NCBI RefSeq assembly: GCF_001885615.1
Contig: NZ_LSRN01000045.1
Span: forward strand, 52,502-116,501
DNA: 64,000 nt
Direction: 5' to 3'
DNA from: Alkalibacterium sp. 20
GTDB taxonomy: Bacteria; Bacillota; Bacilli; Lactobacillales; Carnobacteriaceae_A
Shown here in pieces: positions 29,963 to 40,773 of the stretch. A program made the position numbers and the translations under genes. The notes below the pieces were generated by a model that saw nothing but the letters and a program-made list of their open reading frames with translations, ran no database searches and was not told the origin of the DNA. Each line of letters begins with the position of its first letter. Positions within the stretch are counted from its first letter, which is position 1.

Positions 29963-30030
29963 TAGTCGAATCCATCCTTTCGAATATGAAAATTAACTCC
30001 TGAATTTCTTTATTTTTTACGTTTTTTACA

Positions 30031-30055
30031 AAAAAAAGGGGGAAGCGCGATCCCC
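30031..30055 (-). terminator. Terminator-like hairpin between gap and pgk
   Basis: On the minus strand GGGGATCGCGCTTCCCC is followed by seven T residues. A longer-range pairing with the GCGGGGGGAGC segment near 30130-30140 is also possible. It would explain higher expression of gap than of the distal genes. Confidence 0.7.
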
Positions 30056-30192
30056 TATATTTGATTGAACAAGTGTGATTGTCTGCTTACGCATTCATCG
30101 TTCTGTTCGCATAAATATTAGAGTAGTTGCTCCCCCCGCTTTATTTTATTTCTGTTTGATTAGGTGTAATAGAATATTCAGTACGCTAGAGA

Positions 30193-31185
30193 TTATAAGC
30201 TAGAGAAATATTCTAAAGTACGTACCATGTTACCAGTAAAACCATATTCATTGTCATACCAAGCTACAGTTTTAACTATTTGACCATTTTTTCCACCCAT
30301 GATTTTAGTTTGAGTAGCGTCAAAGATAGACCCTGCAGGTACACCAATTACGTCTGATGAAACAATGTCATCTTCATTGTATAAGAATGCATCACTTGAG
30401 TATTTTTTCATTGCTGCGTTTACTTGTTCTTCAGTTACTTCTTTATCTAAAGCAGAATATAATTCAACCATTGAACCAGTAATTGTTGGGATACGTACTG
30501 CAGTACCGTCAATTTTACCATCAACATTAGGAAGAACTAGTCCTACTGCTTTAGCAGCACCTGTTGAAGCTGGGATTGCGTTTGCTGCGCCGGCACGGTT
30601 TTTACGTCCGCCTGGTGAATCTTGTAATGCTTGAGTAGCAGTATAAGCATGGATTGTGCTCATTAAAGCATGGTCAATACCATATTCATTGTCTAATACG
30701 TTGACCATTGGTGCTAAACAGTTTGTAGTACATGAAGCTGCAGAGATAATTTTATCATCAGCTTCGATAGTTTCATGGTTTACACCATAAACGATTGTTT
30801 TCAAGTCGCCTTTAGCAGGTGCAGAAATCAATACGCGTTTTGCTCCAGCATCAACGTGTGATTGTGAAGCTTCTTTAGAAACATAGAAACCAGTACATTC
30901 TAATACGATATCGATTCCTAGGTCTCCCCATGGCAAGTTTTTAGCGTCTTTTTCTGCGAATGATTTGATTTCTTTGCCACCAACGATTAAAGCATCTTCT
31001 TTAACTTCTATTTCGTGAGGGAAAGAACCTTGAGCTGTATCGTATTTTAACAGATAAGCTAGATCTTCGTTGCTTGTTAAATCGTTAACTGCGACTACTT
31101 CTAATTCTGTATCCATTTCCAAGATACGACGAAGAGCCAAACGACCAATACGTCCAAAACCATTAATTGCTACTTTTACTGACAT
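30193..31185 (-). CDS. gap: Glyceraldehyde-3-phosphate dehydrogenase
   Basis: 330-aa NAD-dependent dehydrogenase of glycolysis. Rossmann motif INGFGRIGRLALRRI at the start, catalytic Cys in SAASCTTNCLAP near residue 150, and catalytic His in STIHAYTATQ. It keeps NDLT at the end of the second strand (Asp of the NAD-selective type), so it is the glycolytic rather than gluconeogenic form. It lies 35 nt after cggR, its predicted repressor. Confidence 0.96.
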   Translation of the reverse strand: MSVKVAINGFGRIGRLALRRILEMDTELEVVAVNDLTSNEDLAYLLKYDTAQGSFPHEIEVKEDALIVGGKEIKSFAEKDAKNLPWGDLGIDIVLECTGFYVSKEASQSHVDAGAKRVLISAPAKGDLKTIVYGVNHETIEADDKIISAASCTTNCLAPMVNVLDNEYGIDHALMSTIHAYTATQALQDSPGGRKNRAGAANAIPASTGAAKAVGLVLPNVDGKIDGTAVRIPTITGSMVELYSALDKEVTEEQVNAAMKKYSSDAFLYNEDDIVSSDVIGVPAGSIFDATQTKIMGGKNGQIVKTVAWYDNEYGFTGNMVRTLEYFSSL

Positions 31186-31220
31186 AATATAATTTCCTCC
31201 TATTAAATTCTAAATATATT

Positions 31221-32255
31221 TCATTTTAAAGGGTTTCCCCCATTTAAAATCTCATTTGCGGCTGCCTCATCCGTCACTAACCATGTGTGCGGAGGAGCAG
31301 TTTTCATGTGTGCTTCAATCGCCTTGGCTTTCTTTTTGCCACCGGCAACTGCAACGATATGTGGAATACTCGGTAACTTTGACGATTGCAAACCTATGCG
31401 AGAAAGTTTGTACACGATCTCACCCTCCAGATTGATAAACTCACCAAAAGCTTCAGCTACAGCTCTTGACTCTTCAAGCTGCTTCAACATCTGATCGTTC
31501 ATTCCTCTGCGTTTAGCCATTTCCATCGCGTTACCTATACTGTACAAAACAATCGAGGCATTTTCAACTATTTCGAGCGTTTCCTTGATTTCAGGTTCTT
31601 CGAGCAACAGAGAATACGTTTCACTTCTGACATGCTCCGGCGCATAGAGCGCTCGGCTTTTACCGCCTGTTCGTCTTGCCATATTCTCAGCAATGACATT
31701 CGCCTGAATATCTACAGATTCACCCAGTCCACCTCTAGCTGGCACGAAGAGCAACTCCCGGTTTAATCCGATTTGCTGATCCATCGCTTTAGCTACTTGA
31801 ACCATTGTCGTTCCGCCCATAACCGCAATTGTCGTTTTGCCCTCAGGAAGTAAAAAGTTCAGCACTTCCGTTGTGGCTCGTGCCATGTCACTGGTACCCG
31901 ACTGATCGGCATCGGCATTTCCTAAAACGATCGTACAATGGTGAATACCTAGTTTGTTTGCTAACTTTGCTTCTTTTTCCTGTGATTGCACATGCTGTCC
32001 CATAAGTTTACCCAGTTGATGAAAGACCGTGATACCTGTCGTTGTACATTCCATACCTTGGGAAGAGGATTTAATCAAACCTTGATTACGTAAAACATCC
32101 ACTTCTTTTCTCAACACCCGTTCAGTGAACTCCAAACGATTCGCTAATGCGCGACGTCCAATGGGTCCTACTTTTTGGATTTGACTCAGAATGTAATACC
32201 GCCGTTTCAATATGTGCAGTGTTCCTGGCGCAACTTTTTCGATTACCGACAGCAT
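31221..32255 (-). CDS. cggR: Central glycolytic genes regulator (SorC/DeoR family)
   Basis: About 344-aa sugar-phosphate-responsive repressor. N-terminal winged helix in residues about 12-75 (GRRALANRLEFTERVLRKEV), then the SorC-type effector domain with VMGGTTMVQVAKAM near residue 155 that binds fructose-1,6-bisphosphate in the family. I prefer ATG 32255; ATG 32282 extends nine residues but lacks a ribosome binding site. Directly upstream of gap, the usual CggR arrangement. Confidence 0.9.
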   Translation of the reverse strand: MLSVIEKVAPGTLHILKRRYYILSQIQKVGPIGRRALANRLEFTERVLRKEVDVLRNQGLIKSSSQGMECTTTGITVFHQLGKLMGQHVQSQEKEAKLANKLGIHHCTIVLGNADADQSGTSDMARATTEVLNFLLPEGKTTIAVMGGTTMVQVAKAMDQQIGLNRELLFVPARGGLGESVDIQANVIAENMARRTGGKSRALYAPEHVRSETYSLLLEEPEIKETLEIVENASIVLYSIGNAMEMAKRRGMNDQMLKQLEESRAVAEAFGEFINLEGEIVYKLSRIGLQSSKLPSIPHIVAVAGGKKKAKAIEAHMKTAPPHTWLVTDEAAANEILNGGNPLK

Positions 32256-32337
32256 ACTTGCACAAGCACCTTTCCTTTGCATCTATTGGTCAACTTTTTT
32301 AAATCAGGACAGCTATTCTTGTTTTAACTTCATTCAT

Positions 32338-32366
32338 AGTGTAACAGGATGCGGGTCATAATTCAA
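32338..32366 (-). promoter_or_regulatory. Promoter of cggR-gap operon
   Basis: TTGAAT (32361-32366) and TACACT (32338-32343) on the minus strand, 17-nt spacing, about 80 nt before cggR. Confidence 0.6.
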
Positions 32367-32383
32367 CCCATCAACCCAAATTT

Positions 32384-32404
32384 GCGGGACTTTTCAGGTC
32401 CTGC
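32384..32404. promoter_or_regulatory. Candidate CggR operator upstream of the cggR promoter
   Basis: GCGGGAC-TTTTCAG-GTCCTGC is an inverted repeat with one mismatch, containing the CGGGAC-N6-GTC pattern of known CggR sites. It lies about 18 nt upstream of the -35. A second CAGGACAG half-site lies near 32306, downstream of the start point. Confidence 0.45.
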
Positions 32405-32416
32405 CAAACCTCTATT

Positions 32417-32953
32417 TTATCCGTTTTTTAACAACTCTTCTTCAATAATTTGTTTTAATTCATCTTCTGAAATGTTCTCATCAAAGATATGCTCACCTAT
32501 CACAACAGTAGGAACCATCGAGACATTTACTTTTTCTGTTTCGTTAATGATAGCTTCTGATTGGTCTGAATTATTCTGCTTTACTGAATTCCTTTTGTCT
32601 TCTGCATAGGTTGCTATATCCGCTTTGGATAAGTTGCCCCATTCATCTAAATGATCCACATAATAATCGATGTCTTCCCGAGTTCGTTCAGGATCACCGT
32701 AATCAAGATAGCTGTGCAGAACATTCCCTTTGTCCAGTCCGGGCTTCTTTTTATCAAAATGCTTAACGATTCGTTCCACTTTACCATTCTTCTCGTATTC
32801 ATCCAAAACGGTTGAAGCGGTCTCCCACCACATTTTGCAAAACGGACATCTTAAATTGATGAATTCAACAACTTTGACAGGTGCTTCGGGATCTCCAAAA
32901 TGAAATCCCCCCTCTGTCGTAATTGCATTCCTATTGATTACAGATATATCCAT
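32417..32953 (-). CDS. DsbA/thioredoxin-4 family protein with CPFC motif
   Basis: 178-aa thioredoxin-fold protein. The active-site motif LRCPFCK gives Cys36 and Cys39, and the cis-Pro loop is VSMVPTVVIG near residue 147. An inserted helical region lies between, as in DsbA-like proteins. There is no signal peptide, so it acts in the cytoplasm. Start at ATG 32953 with GAAGGGAG upstream (GTG 32959 possible). Similar proteins in Gram-positives are linked to oxidative stress or Spx control, but the role here is unknown. Confidence 0.82.
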   Translation of the reverse strand: MDISVINRNAITTEGGFHFGDPEAPVKVVEFINLRCPFCKMWWETASTVLDEYEKNGKVERIVKHFDKKKPGLDKGNVLHSYLDYGDPERTREDIDYYVDHLDEWGNLSKADIATYAEDKRNSVKQNNSDQSEAIINETEKVNVSMVPTVVIGEHIFDENISEDELKQIIEEELLKNG

Positions 32954-33074
32954 CCACACACTCCCTTCATTATTACTCTACTTTTACAATTATACTCTCG
33001 AAAAAAATAGATGACCAGTCAAACGCTTTATCATTATTACTTACTTCACCAATAAATTATAATGAGTAAGCCAG

Positions 33075-33106
33075 AAAAACGACCTGCTCTGTTGAGCAGA
33101 TCGTTT
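33075..33106 (-). terminator. Terminator of clpP
   Basis: AAACGATCTGCTC / GAGCAGGTCGTTT with a 4-nt loop and a T-run on the minus strand, 12 nt after the clpP stop. Confidence 0.93.
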
Positions 33107-33117
33107 CAATTAAAAAA

Positions 33118-33714
33118 TTATTCAGCTAAATCAGCAGTACTATCCATGATTTCATCTACGATACCGTATGCTTTTGCTTCTTGTGCCGTCATGAAGAAGT
33201 CGCGATCTGTGTCGCGTTCGATTACTTCTACACTGTTACCCGTACGTTCAACCAAAATTTTGTTTAAACGGTCTCTTGTTTTCAAGATATGTCTGGCAGC
33301 GATTTCGATTTCAGTTGCCTGACCTTGCGCGCCACCTAAAGGTTGGTGAATCAATATTTCAGTGTTTGGTAAAGCAAATCGTTTACCTTTGACACCAGCG
33401 GCAAGCAAGAAACTTCCCATAGAAGCTGCTAAACCGATAGCAATCGTTTGAACATCAGCTTTGATGAAGTTCATAGTGTCAAAGATAGCCAATCCTGCTG
33501 TAACGCTTCCTCCTGGAGAATTGATGTATAGATAGATGTCTTTCTCAGGATCTTGTGCATCCAGGAATAATAACTGGGCTATAATTGAGTTAGCGACTTG
33601 ATCGTCAACTGGCCCACCCAACATAATAATGCGGTCTTTCAATAAACGGGAATAAATGTCATAAGCACGTTCACCACGTGGCGATTGTTCGATAACTGTA
33701 GGTACTAAATTCAT
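33118..33714 (-). CDS. clpP: ATP-dependent Clp protease proteolytic subunit
   Basis: 198-aa serine peptidase that forms the two-ring chamber serving ClpX, ClpC and ClpE. The catalytic triad falls at the canonical positions: Ser98 in GLAASMGSF, His123 in EILIHQP and Asp172 in DRDFF. It works on SsrA-tagged proteins made through tmRNA in this same window. A CtsR operator overlaps its promoter, indicating heat-shock control. Monocistronic with its own terminator. Confidence 0.98.
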   Translation of the reverse strand: MNLVPTVIEQSPRGERAYDIYSRLLKDRIIMLGGPVDDQVANSIIAQLLFLDAQDPEKDIYLYINSPGGSVTAGLAIFDTMNFIKADVQTIAIGLAASMGSFLLAAGVKGKRFALPNTEILIHQPLGGAQGQATEIEIAARHILKTRDRLNKILVERTGNSVEVIERDTDRDFFMTAQEAKAYGIVDEIMDSTADLAE

Positions 33715-33783
33715 CTAATTTCCTCCTAAAATATGATTCTAAATAAGTGTAGCATAATTTTATATTGAATTGAATCTAAATAA

Positions 33784-33813
33784 ATTATATCGCATTGGTC
33801 AGTAAAGGTCAAA
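33784..33813 (-). promoter_or_regulatory. clpP promoter with overlapping CtsR operator
   Basis: Minus strand TTGACC (33807-33812) and TATAAT (33784-33789), 17-nt spacing. On the plus strand GGTCAGT-AAA-GGTCAAA (33797-33813) matches the CtsR heptad direct repeat with 3-nt spacing and covers the -35 box. Confidence 0.88.
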
Positions 33814-33898
33814 TAGTAAAAATCTAGAAACAGTCTAGCTTGATTCTGTTTTGTAGACCGATATTTAAAACCAACCAAATCGACCTGATATTATACTT

Positions 33899-35335
33899 TT
33901 ACTTTGGATCTGCAGCTTTCATGTTTTCTGTTTTCTTTTTGCTGTTTTCAAACGCCTGGATGGCCAGCTCCCGACTTCTTTTATGCGAGACGATCGGTCC
34001 CGGATAATCTTCACCGATCACCACACCAAAGGTTTCTTGTTCTTCTGCTGTAAGTTTTGACGGTTCATGTATCTTCTTATTATCGATATGTTTAAGTTCG
34101 GGGACATACTTTTTGATGAAACTGCCATCTTTATCGAACTTTTCTGACTGTGTTGTCGGATTGAACACTCTAAAGTAAGGAACGCCATCCGCACCGGTTG
34201 AGGAGGCCCATTGCCAACCGCCTATGTTGCTGGCTGCATCATAATCACTCAGCATTTCCTGAAAATACTTTTCTCCCCATCTCCAGTCGGTCAGTAGATC
34301 CTTTGTCAGGAACGAAGCCGTTACCATGCGTAACCGATTATGCATCCACCCGGTTTCATTGAGTTGTCGCATTGCCGCATCCACGATCGGGAATCCGGTC
34401 TGACCTTCTTTCCATTTTTTGAAATTCTGTTCATTATTATCCCATTCCACCTGGCGGAAAGATGGATTGATAGAGACTTCTTTTTGGTCAGGATGGGTGG
34501 CATAAATCGCATTGTAGAAATCTCTCCATGCCAGTTCTTGAATAAAGGTGTGTTTTCCTAAAGAGTTTTCCGCCCGATTCACTCTGTCAAAAACGGTTCG
34601 AATGGAAATTTCTCCCGCTCTTAAATGTTTAGATAGATGACTCGTCGCATCCTTCAACGGGTAATCTCTTGCTTCTTTGTAGTCACTTAAATGGTTTTCA
34701 ACAAAATCATTCAAGCGTTTATGGGCTTCTTGAGTGCCTGATTGGTGATTATCAATATGAACCTGTCTATCAAGCAGTTGGTCAAACTGATTCTCGTCTT
34801 CTATGAAAACAGGCTGTTTGACTGTTTTTTCAGCGTCAAAATTCACATCGACCACATGAGGTTTCTGCAGTTCTTTCCATTTATTAAAGTAAGGCGTAAA
34901 CACTTTGTAATATGTTCCGGAATTAGTTTTTATTTCCTGTGCTGAATGGAGGTGATGGTCATGATACCCATGAGCTTTGATGCCTAGTTCCTTAAACAAT
35001 CCTCCCGCTACTTTGTCTCGTTCCAGCCCGTATCCTTTCTCATCTCTATTTATATAGACATCAGACCAGTTCGGGAGTTCTTTCTTCAGTCTCGTAAAAC
35101 AATCTTTTAAATCTCCGTAAAGAATATGTAAAGTTGCACCCTTTTCTTTCAGCTCTTCTTGAAGAATCACTACACTCTTGAAAAAGGCTGACTGATTAAT
35201 GGACCCCTCACCTAAAAATTGCTCTGGATTCACATGGAATAATAAAAACAGCTCATCAGATTCTTCTATGGCATGCTTCAGTGCTACATTGTCTTCCAGT
35301 CTCAAATCTCTTCTAAACCACATGACTGCTACCAA
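33899..35335 (-). CDS. phr: Deoxyribodipyrimidine photolyase
   Basis: 478-aa light-driven repair enzyme for cyclobutane pyrimidine dimers. MWFRRDLRLEDNVAL begins the antenna domain; the FAD domain has LAWRDFYNAIY, GWMHNRLRMVTASFLTKDLL near residue 330 and DYDAASNIGGWQWASSTGAD, which includes Trp residues of electron transfer. I prefer TTG 35335, preceded by GAGGAGGGG at normal spacing. It suggests life exposed to light. Stand-alone gene. Confidence 0.95.
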   Translation of the reverse strand: MVAVMWFRRDLRLEDNVALKHAIEESDELFLLFHVNPEQFLGEGSINQSAFFKSVVILQEELKEKGATLHILYGDLKDCFTRLKKELPNWSDVYINRDEKGYGLERDKVAGGLFKELGIKAHGYHDHHLHSAQEIKTNSGTYYKVFTPYFNKWKELQKPHVVDVNFDAEKTVKQPVFIEDENQFDQLLDRQVHIDNHQSGTQEAHKRLNDFVENHLSDYKEARDYPLKDATSHLSKHLRAGEISIRTVFDRVNRAENSLGKHTFIQELAWRDFYNAIYATHPDQKEVSINPSFRQVEWDNNEQNFKKWKEGQTGFPIVDAAMRQLNETGWMHNRLRMVTASFLTKDLLTDWRWGEKYFQEMLSDYDAASNIGGWQWASSTGADGVPYFRVFNPTTQSEKFDKDGSFIKKYVPELKHIDNKKIHEPSKLTAEEQETFGVVIGEDYPGPIVSHKRSRELAIQAFENSKKKTENMKAADPK

Positions 35336-35513
35336 GCGACCCCTCCTCATTATTTAAATAACACGCGTTACCATTTTATCATACATTGGCTCTCAGTTTA
35401 TGACCGGGTGCATCTTTCTACACCAGATTCTTCTTCTATCAAACGAAACCACAATTAACTTTTGCATTTTCACAAAGCACGACCTCTCTATTGATGGTGC
35501 TTTTTTTCAGCCT

Positions 35514-37091
35514 TCAACTGTCCGCAGGTGAAGGCATGCCAACTAATTTAGTCTTTAATACGTCCCTGATTGCTTTCTGATCGACATAAGGATACATTTC
35601 CATCAGTAACTCCAGACATAATTTTGCGCCATCATCCATCCCTCTTGCTCCGGAGATGAGAAAGAGATCACCGTGTTCCATTCTGTTCAGACCTAATGTC
35701 AACGCATCTTCTAGTTCTTCAAAGAAATCGACTTCGATTTGAGCCTTTTCCATACTATACAAAAAGGTGTACAGTTCTTCTTTTAGCACTCGATCTTTTT
35801 CTTTCACATGTAAGCGACTAGCCGTTAAGATTATTTTATCTATGTTCAATTTATGGCACCACCTAGCCATGACTTCTGCATTTTGCCTGCTCAACTTCAG
35901 GCCATTATTTCCTCTGATCGCATGGACGATATGAAAGGATTTATAGTTAAGATCTTCTACTGTCTTCATAGATGAATCGATATTATTTTCATTTAGCAGC
36001 AAATCATCAATAATGGTGAATTCATTATCATAAAGGACATGAAAGCGTCTTTCTACTCCTTTAAATTTTTCGATTTCTAATTTTACATAGTAAAGAGGTA
36101 GATCATTCAGTAGAGCTGTCAAGATGGCCGTTGTAGCATTGTAGACTGAGTGGTAGCCAGGTACCGTTAGTATAATTTCAAACGAGAATGGATCAATCTT
36201 TTTGCCGCTCAAAGTAATTAGGGGCTCGGTAAGGTTGAATGTAAAAGTGGGTTTTCCAGATGAAATATCTATGTCTGACAGATTCACCGTTCCTGAGGTG
36301 TTCTCAATTCCAAACGTCACGACTTGTGCTTTCGTCTGGTTTATCAGTGGAATCAACAGTGGTTCATCAATATTAAGAAGCGCCACACTTTCTTTTGAGG
36401 CTTCCCGTATGAGTGACGCCTTAGCATCGAAATAGGACTCGAAAGAACCATGCAGATCGATATGATCGTGGTTGATGTTGGTGAACGCAACGATATCAAA
36501 GTGCGTTTGACCAACACGTTTGAGATCTAGAGCTGACGATGACACTTCCATCGATACATGTGAGACGCCTTCGTCAATCATATTGGCTAAGTACTTTTGC
36601 AGATCCGCAGATTCCGGTGTCGTTAATACACTTTTTTCGATCCTGTCTTTACTTTTGATCATCACCGTTCCAATAAGACCCGTATCTAGACCGTAACCGC
36701 GAAGTAATGCATCAGTCATATAGGTGATCGTTGTCTTACCATTGGTACCAGTGACACCAAACAGTCGCAGATTTTTGGAAGGTTGATCATAAAAATTGCC
36801 GGCTATAATCGCTAAGGCTTCACGACTGTCCGTTACTTTTATTTGGGGGATCTTCAGTCCCGTCAGGTATCTTTCAACAATAAGCGCTGAAGCACCATGT
36901 CCAGCTGCCATTTCCGCATAATTATGTCCATCCGTGTGATAACCTCGAATACAAATGAACAAGGTCCCAGGTGCCACTTCACTGGAATGGTAAGCTATTT
37001 TTTGGATTTCTATTGCGTTCAGGTCTGTTTTCAGGCTCGGATAATCTTTTGAGATGATCTCCACAGATTTTAATGCAGTGCCTAATTTCAT
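35514..37091 (-). CDS. MurE-like Mur ligase with degenerate C-terminal domain
   Basis: 525 aa. The N-terminal and central domains are MurE-like: SSEVAPGTLFICIRGYHTDGH near residue 36, P-loop VTGTNGKTT at about 113-121, LTTPES near 156 and the carbamylated-Lys region FDAKASLI (Lys224). The C-terminal part departs: the usual DYAHTPD is IIDDLLLNENNI, the GxGGDRD loop is HAIRGNNGLKLSRQNAEV, and I find no DNPR motif. Canonical MurE adds Lys or meso-DAP to UDP-MurNAc-dipeptide. This one may act on another substrate. It stands alone, away from the dcw cluster. Confidence 0.8.
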   Translation of the reverse strand: MKLGTALKSVEIISKDYPSLKTDLNAIEIQKIAYHSSEVAPGTLFICIRGYHTDGHNYAEMAAGHGASALIVERYLTGLKIPQIKVTDSREALAIIAGNFYDQPSKNLRLFGVTGTNGKTTITYMTDALLRGYGLDTGLIGTVMIKSKDRIEKSVLTTPESADLQKYLANMIDEGVSHVSMEVSSSALDLKRVGQTHFDIVAFTNINHDHIDLHGSFESYFDAKASLIREASKESVALLNIDEPLLIPLINQTKAQVVTFGIENTSGTVNLSDIDISSGKPTFTFNLTEPLITLSGKKIDPFSFEIILTVPGYHSVYNATTAILTALLNDLPLYYVKLEIEKFKGVERRFHVLYDNEFTIIDDLLLNENNIDSSMKTVEDLNYKSFHIVHAIRGNNGLKLSRQNAEVMARWCHKLNIDKIILTASRLHVKEKDRVLKEELYTFLYSMEKAQIEVDFFEELEDALTLGLNRMEHGDLFLISGARGMDDGAKLCLELLMEMYPYVDQKAIRDVLKTKLVGMPSPADS

Positions 37092-37240
37092 TATAATAGG
37101 TTCCTCTCTAGGATTAATTTAAGCTCATTCAACTCTTCTATATTTTTTCTAGCGTTAAAACATTAGATAATATTAGTAATCACTTACAAGTTTACTGTTT
37201 TATTCCTTAATTATCATCTTTTATGCTTTTAAATACTTCA

Positions 37241-37285
37241 AAAAAAGAACCCCTTCTTGTTAGATTTTTCGTCCAACTTCAAAGG
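37241..37285 (-). terminator. Terminator of arsC
   Basis: On the minus strand CCTTTGAAGTTGGA pairs with TCTAACAAGAAGG (a few G-U pairs), then GGTTCTTTTTTTT follows. It lies about 65 nt beyond the stop. Confidence 0.6.
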
Positions 37286-37350
37286 AGCAGCACAATAAAA
37301 CTATAGATTTTTTACAATTTTTCGGGCACAGACTCTTCTACTCGTCAGCC

Positions 37351-37755
37351 CTACTTGATTGCTTTTACTTTTTCTTTGATCGTCTCTCTCGTTTCACGGA
37401 ACACTGATAAAATTTCTTCCTCTGTCCCGGTTGCTTTTGCCGGATCTTCTAGATCCCAGTGTTCATGGATTACCCCGGACGGTATAGTTGGACATTTATC
37501 CCTGGCGTCGCCGCATAGCGTGATGATTAAATCAGCTTGATTAAAGTACTCGTTCTCAATCATATCTGAATTTTGCTTCGTAATATCTATGCCATCCTCG
37601 GCCATTACTTTAATAGCTCTAGGGTTCAGCCCATGTGCTTCAATCCCGGCACTTCTCACTTCAAATTTAGCCGGATCTAAAAACTTGTGACCATACCCTT
37701 CAGCGATTTGACTTCGGCATGAATTACCCGTGCACAAAAAATATATTTTTTTCAT
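37351..37755 (-). CDS. arsC: Arsenate reductase, thioredoxin-coupled ArsC family
   Basis: 134-aa protein with the low-molecular-weight phosphatase loop CTGNSCRS (Cys8 nucleophile, Arg14) and the two further redox cysteines in [10 protein letters not shown] (Cys81 and Cys88) that mark thioredoxin-coupled arsenate reductases. Start at ATG 37755 with GGAGG 6 nt upstream. There is no arsR or arsB beside it, so it may be a stand-alone detoxification gene or serve as a phosphatase. Confidence 0.9.
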   Translation of the reverse strand: MKKIYFLCTGNSCRSQIAEGYGHKFLDPAKFEVRSAGIEAHGLNPRAIKVMAEDGIDITKQNSDMIENEYFNQADLIITLCGDARDKCPTIPSGVIHEHWDLEDPAKATGTEEEILSVFRETRETIKEKVKAIK

Positions 37756-37938
37756 AATCATCCTCCAGATTGTTTAGATCTATAGTCGTTGATCAGGCCA
37801 ACATTTTGCGAATACCTTTTTGCCCTGCATTATTACTTTAACATTCATGCTGACATCATGCATCAAAAAAGTACCTGCTCTCTATTGATTTACGTAGCAA
37901 GTTACTGCACTCATCTGTCACTTTTTTCATTCTAATAA

Positions 37939-37976
37939 ATAGGACTGCTATACTCGTTTGAGCACAGCAGACCTAT
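37939..37976 (-). terminator. Terminator of the Usp gene
   Basis: ATAGGTCTGCTGTGCTC / GAGTATAGCAGTCCTAT on the minus strand with a 4-nt loop and a short T/A-rich tail, about 65 nt beyond the stop at 38043. Confidence 0.65.
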
Positions 37977-38042
37977 AATTTTTTGTTATTAGACCTATCG
38001 ACTATGAAACCTTGGCTTTATCAACTTGATATCTCTTCGGTT

Positions 38043-38921
38043 TTATTTCCTAAAAGCTGGTATCAGTAGAACTGATGAACTAGATCTTCTGGCAACGTTG
38101 TTACTCACACTGCCTAAAAATAATTGTTTTACGAAACCTCTACCTTGGCTACCCAAGACAACAAGTTTTATGTCTCGCTCTTTCACTAATTTCAAAATTT
38201 CAACAGATGGTGAACCGAAGCGTATCACTGTATCTACTTCAACCTCTCCACCACCGCTGATTGTCTGCTTCATGTCCTCCAGACGTTTAGCATCGATTTC
38301 ATTAAATCTCTCAAGTTTATCGCTGAGATGAGGGACGATCTTGGATTCATCCTGGATATGCGTCAATGTGATTTTTTTTGCACCTTCAGCTATTATTTTT
38401 TTCAAATGATCAAAAGCGTATTCCGCATTCTCTGAAAAATCTGTCGGAAATAAAACACTATCTCCTATGCCACAGTTTATTGCCTCAACAGTTTCTTCAC
38501 CTTTTTTCTTTTTTTCAAGAAGTCTGATTAATAAAACAGGTTTTTGCGCGTATCTAATGACATCATAGGCGAAACTGCCAAACATTCGTACTTTCATCAT
38601 GTTTTCACTTTCTGCACCGACAACAATAACTGAATAACCCTCTTTCTCGGCTATTTCATTCATTTCATTATCCACTGAACCACTGAGGATCCTCGTATCT
38701 ACAGTAAAACCTTTTTTTTCAAGCATTCCTTTTTGTTCCTGTAAGATGCTATCCATAAAGACAGTCGAATAACTCAAGGCAGCAGACGTGACCTCTTGCA
38801 TACTTAAACATTGTGCTAACAATATCTCTTTTGTTCCATATTCTTTCAAACTATCCAGACACTCAACCAGGGCATATGAAGATTTGGACAAATCAGTCGC
38901 AACCATTATTTTTTCAAACAT
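38043..38921 (-). CDS. Tandem-domain universal stress protein
   Basis: 292 aa with two UspA domains in one chain. Domain 1 starts MFEKIMVATDLSKSSYAL and ends YAQKPVLLIR near residue 152; domain 2 begins SVLFPTDFSENAEYAF near residue 170 and ends SVLLIPAF. The ATP-binding pattern G-2x-G-9x-G(S/T) is visible in domain 2 as GSQGRGFVKQLFLGSVSN. Start ATG 38921 with AAAGGAGGATG. Probably a stress-survival protein; it has no operon partner. Confidence 0.9.
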   Translation of the reverse strand: MFEKIMVATDLSKSSYALVECLDSLKEYGTKEILLAQCLSMQEVTSAALSYSTVFMDSILQEQKGMLEKKGFTVDTRILSGSVDNEMNEIAEKEGYSVIVVGAESENMMKVRMFGSFAYDVIRYAQKPVLLIRLLEKKKKGEETVEAINCGIGDSVLFPTDFSENAEYAFDHLKKIIAEGAKKITLTHIQDESKIVPHLSDKLERFNEIDAKRLEDMKQTISGGGEVEVDTVIRFGSPSVEILKLVKERDIKLVVLGSQGRGFVKQLFLGSVSNNVARRSSSSVLLIPAFRK

Positions 38922-39184
38922 TTTACATCCTCCTTTAATTTCTCCTTTTATGTAAGATAGCTTTCTATTATTCATCAAAACCGTAATTTCCATGCCCCAA
39001 CGATAGAAATAAATAATTCGAATTTCTAAAACATGACTAATTTAGTAATGATTTCACGTTAAGTATACGGTTACGTTTGTGACTTATCAAACAATACAGT
39101 TTGAATTTTTTATGCTCTACAGTATTTCATTTCATCTCTCAACAACTGCTCGTCGTTATGAGATCAGTCGCGTAAGTGAACACG
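38922..39184. other. Gene-free stretch upstream of the Usp gene
   Basis: About 260 AT-rich bases between the bglA terminator and the Usp start. It must contain the Usp promoter; I see no convincing box or repeat. No open frame with start signal. Confidence 0.4.
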
Positions 39185-39218
39185 AAAAAAAGCGCCAGCC
39201 CAAAGGAACAGCACTTTT
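39185..39218 (-). terminator. Terminator of the 6-phospho-beta-glucosidase gene
   Basis: AAAAGTGCTGTTCC / GGGCTGGCGCTTTT with G-U pairs and a long T-run on the minus strand. Confidence 0.85.
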
Positions 39219-39231
39219 CATTCATATTCAA

Positions 39232-40742
<1,511 letters not shown>

Positions 40743-40773
40743 TACAAGACAAATCGTAAAATAAATTCACTTT

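Noticed and set aside
35475..35512. Hairpin with a T7 tail on the plus strand near the MurE-like stop
   Set aside because: No plus-strand gene ends there, and on the minus strand no T-run follows, so its role as a terminator is unsupported.
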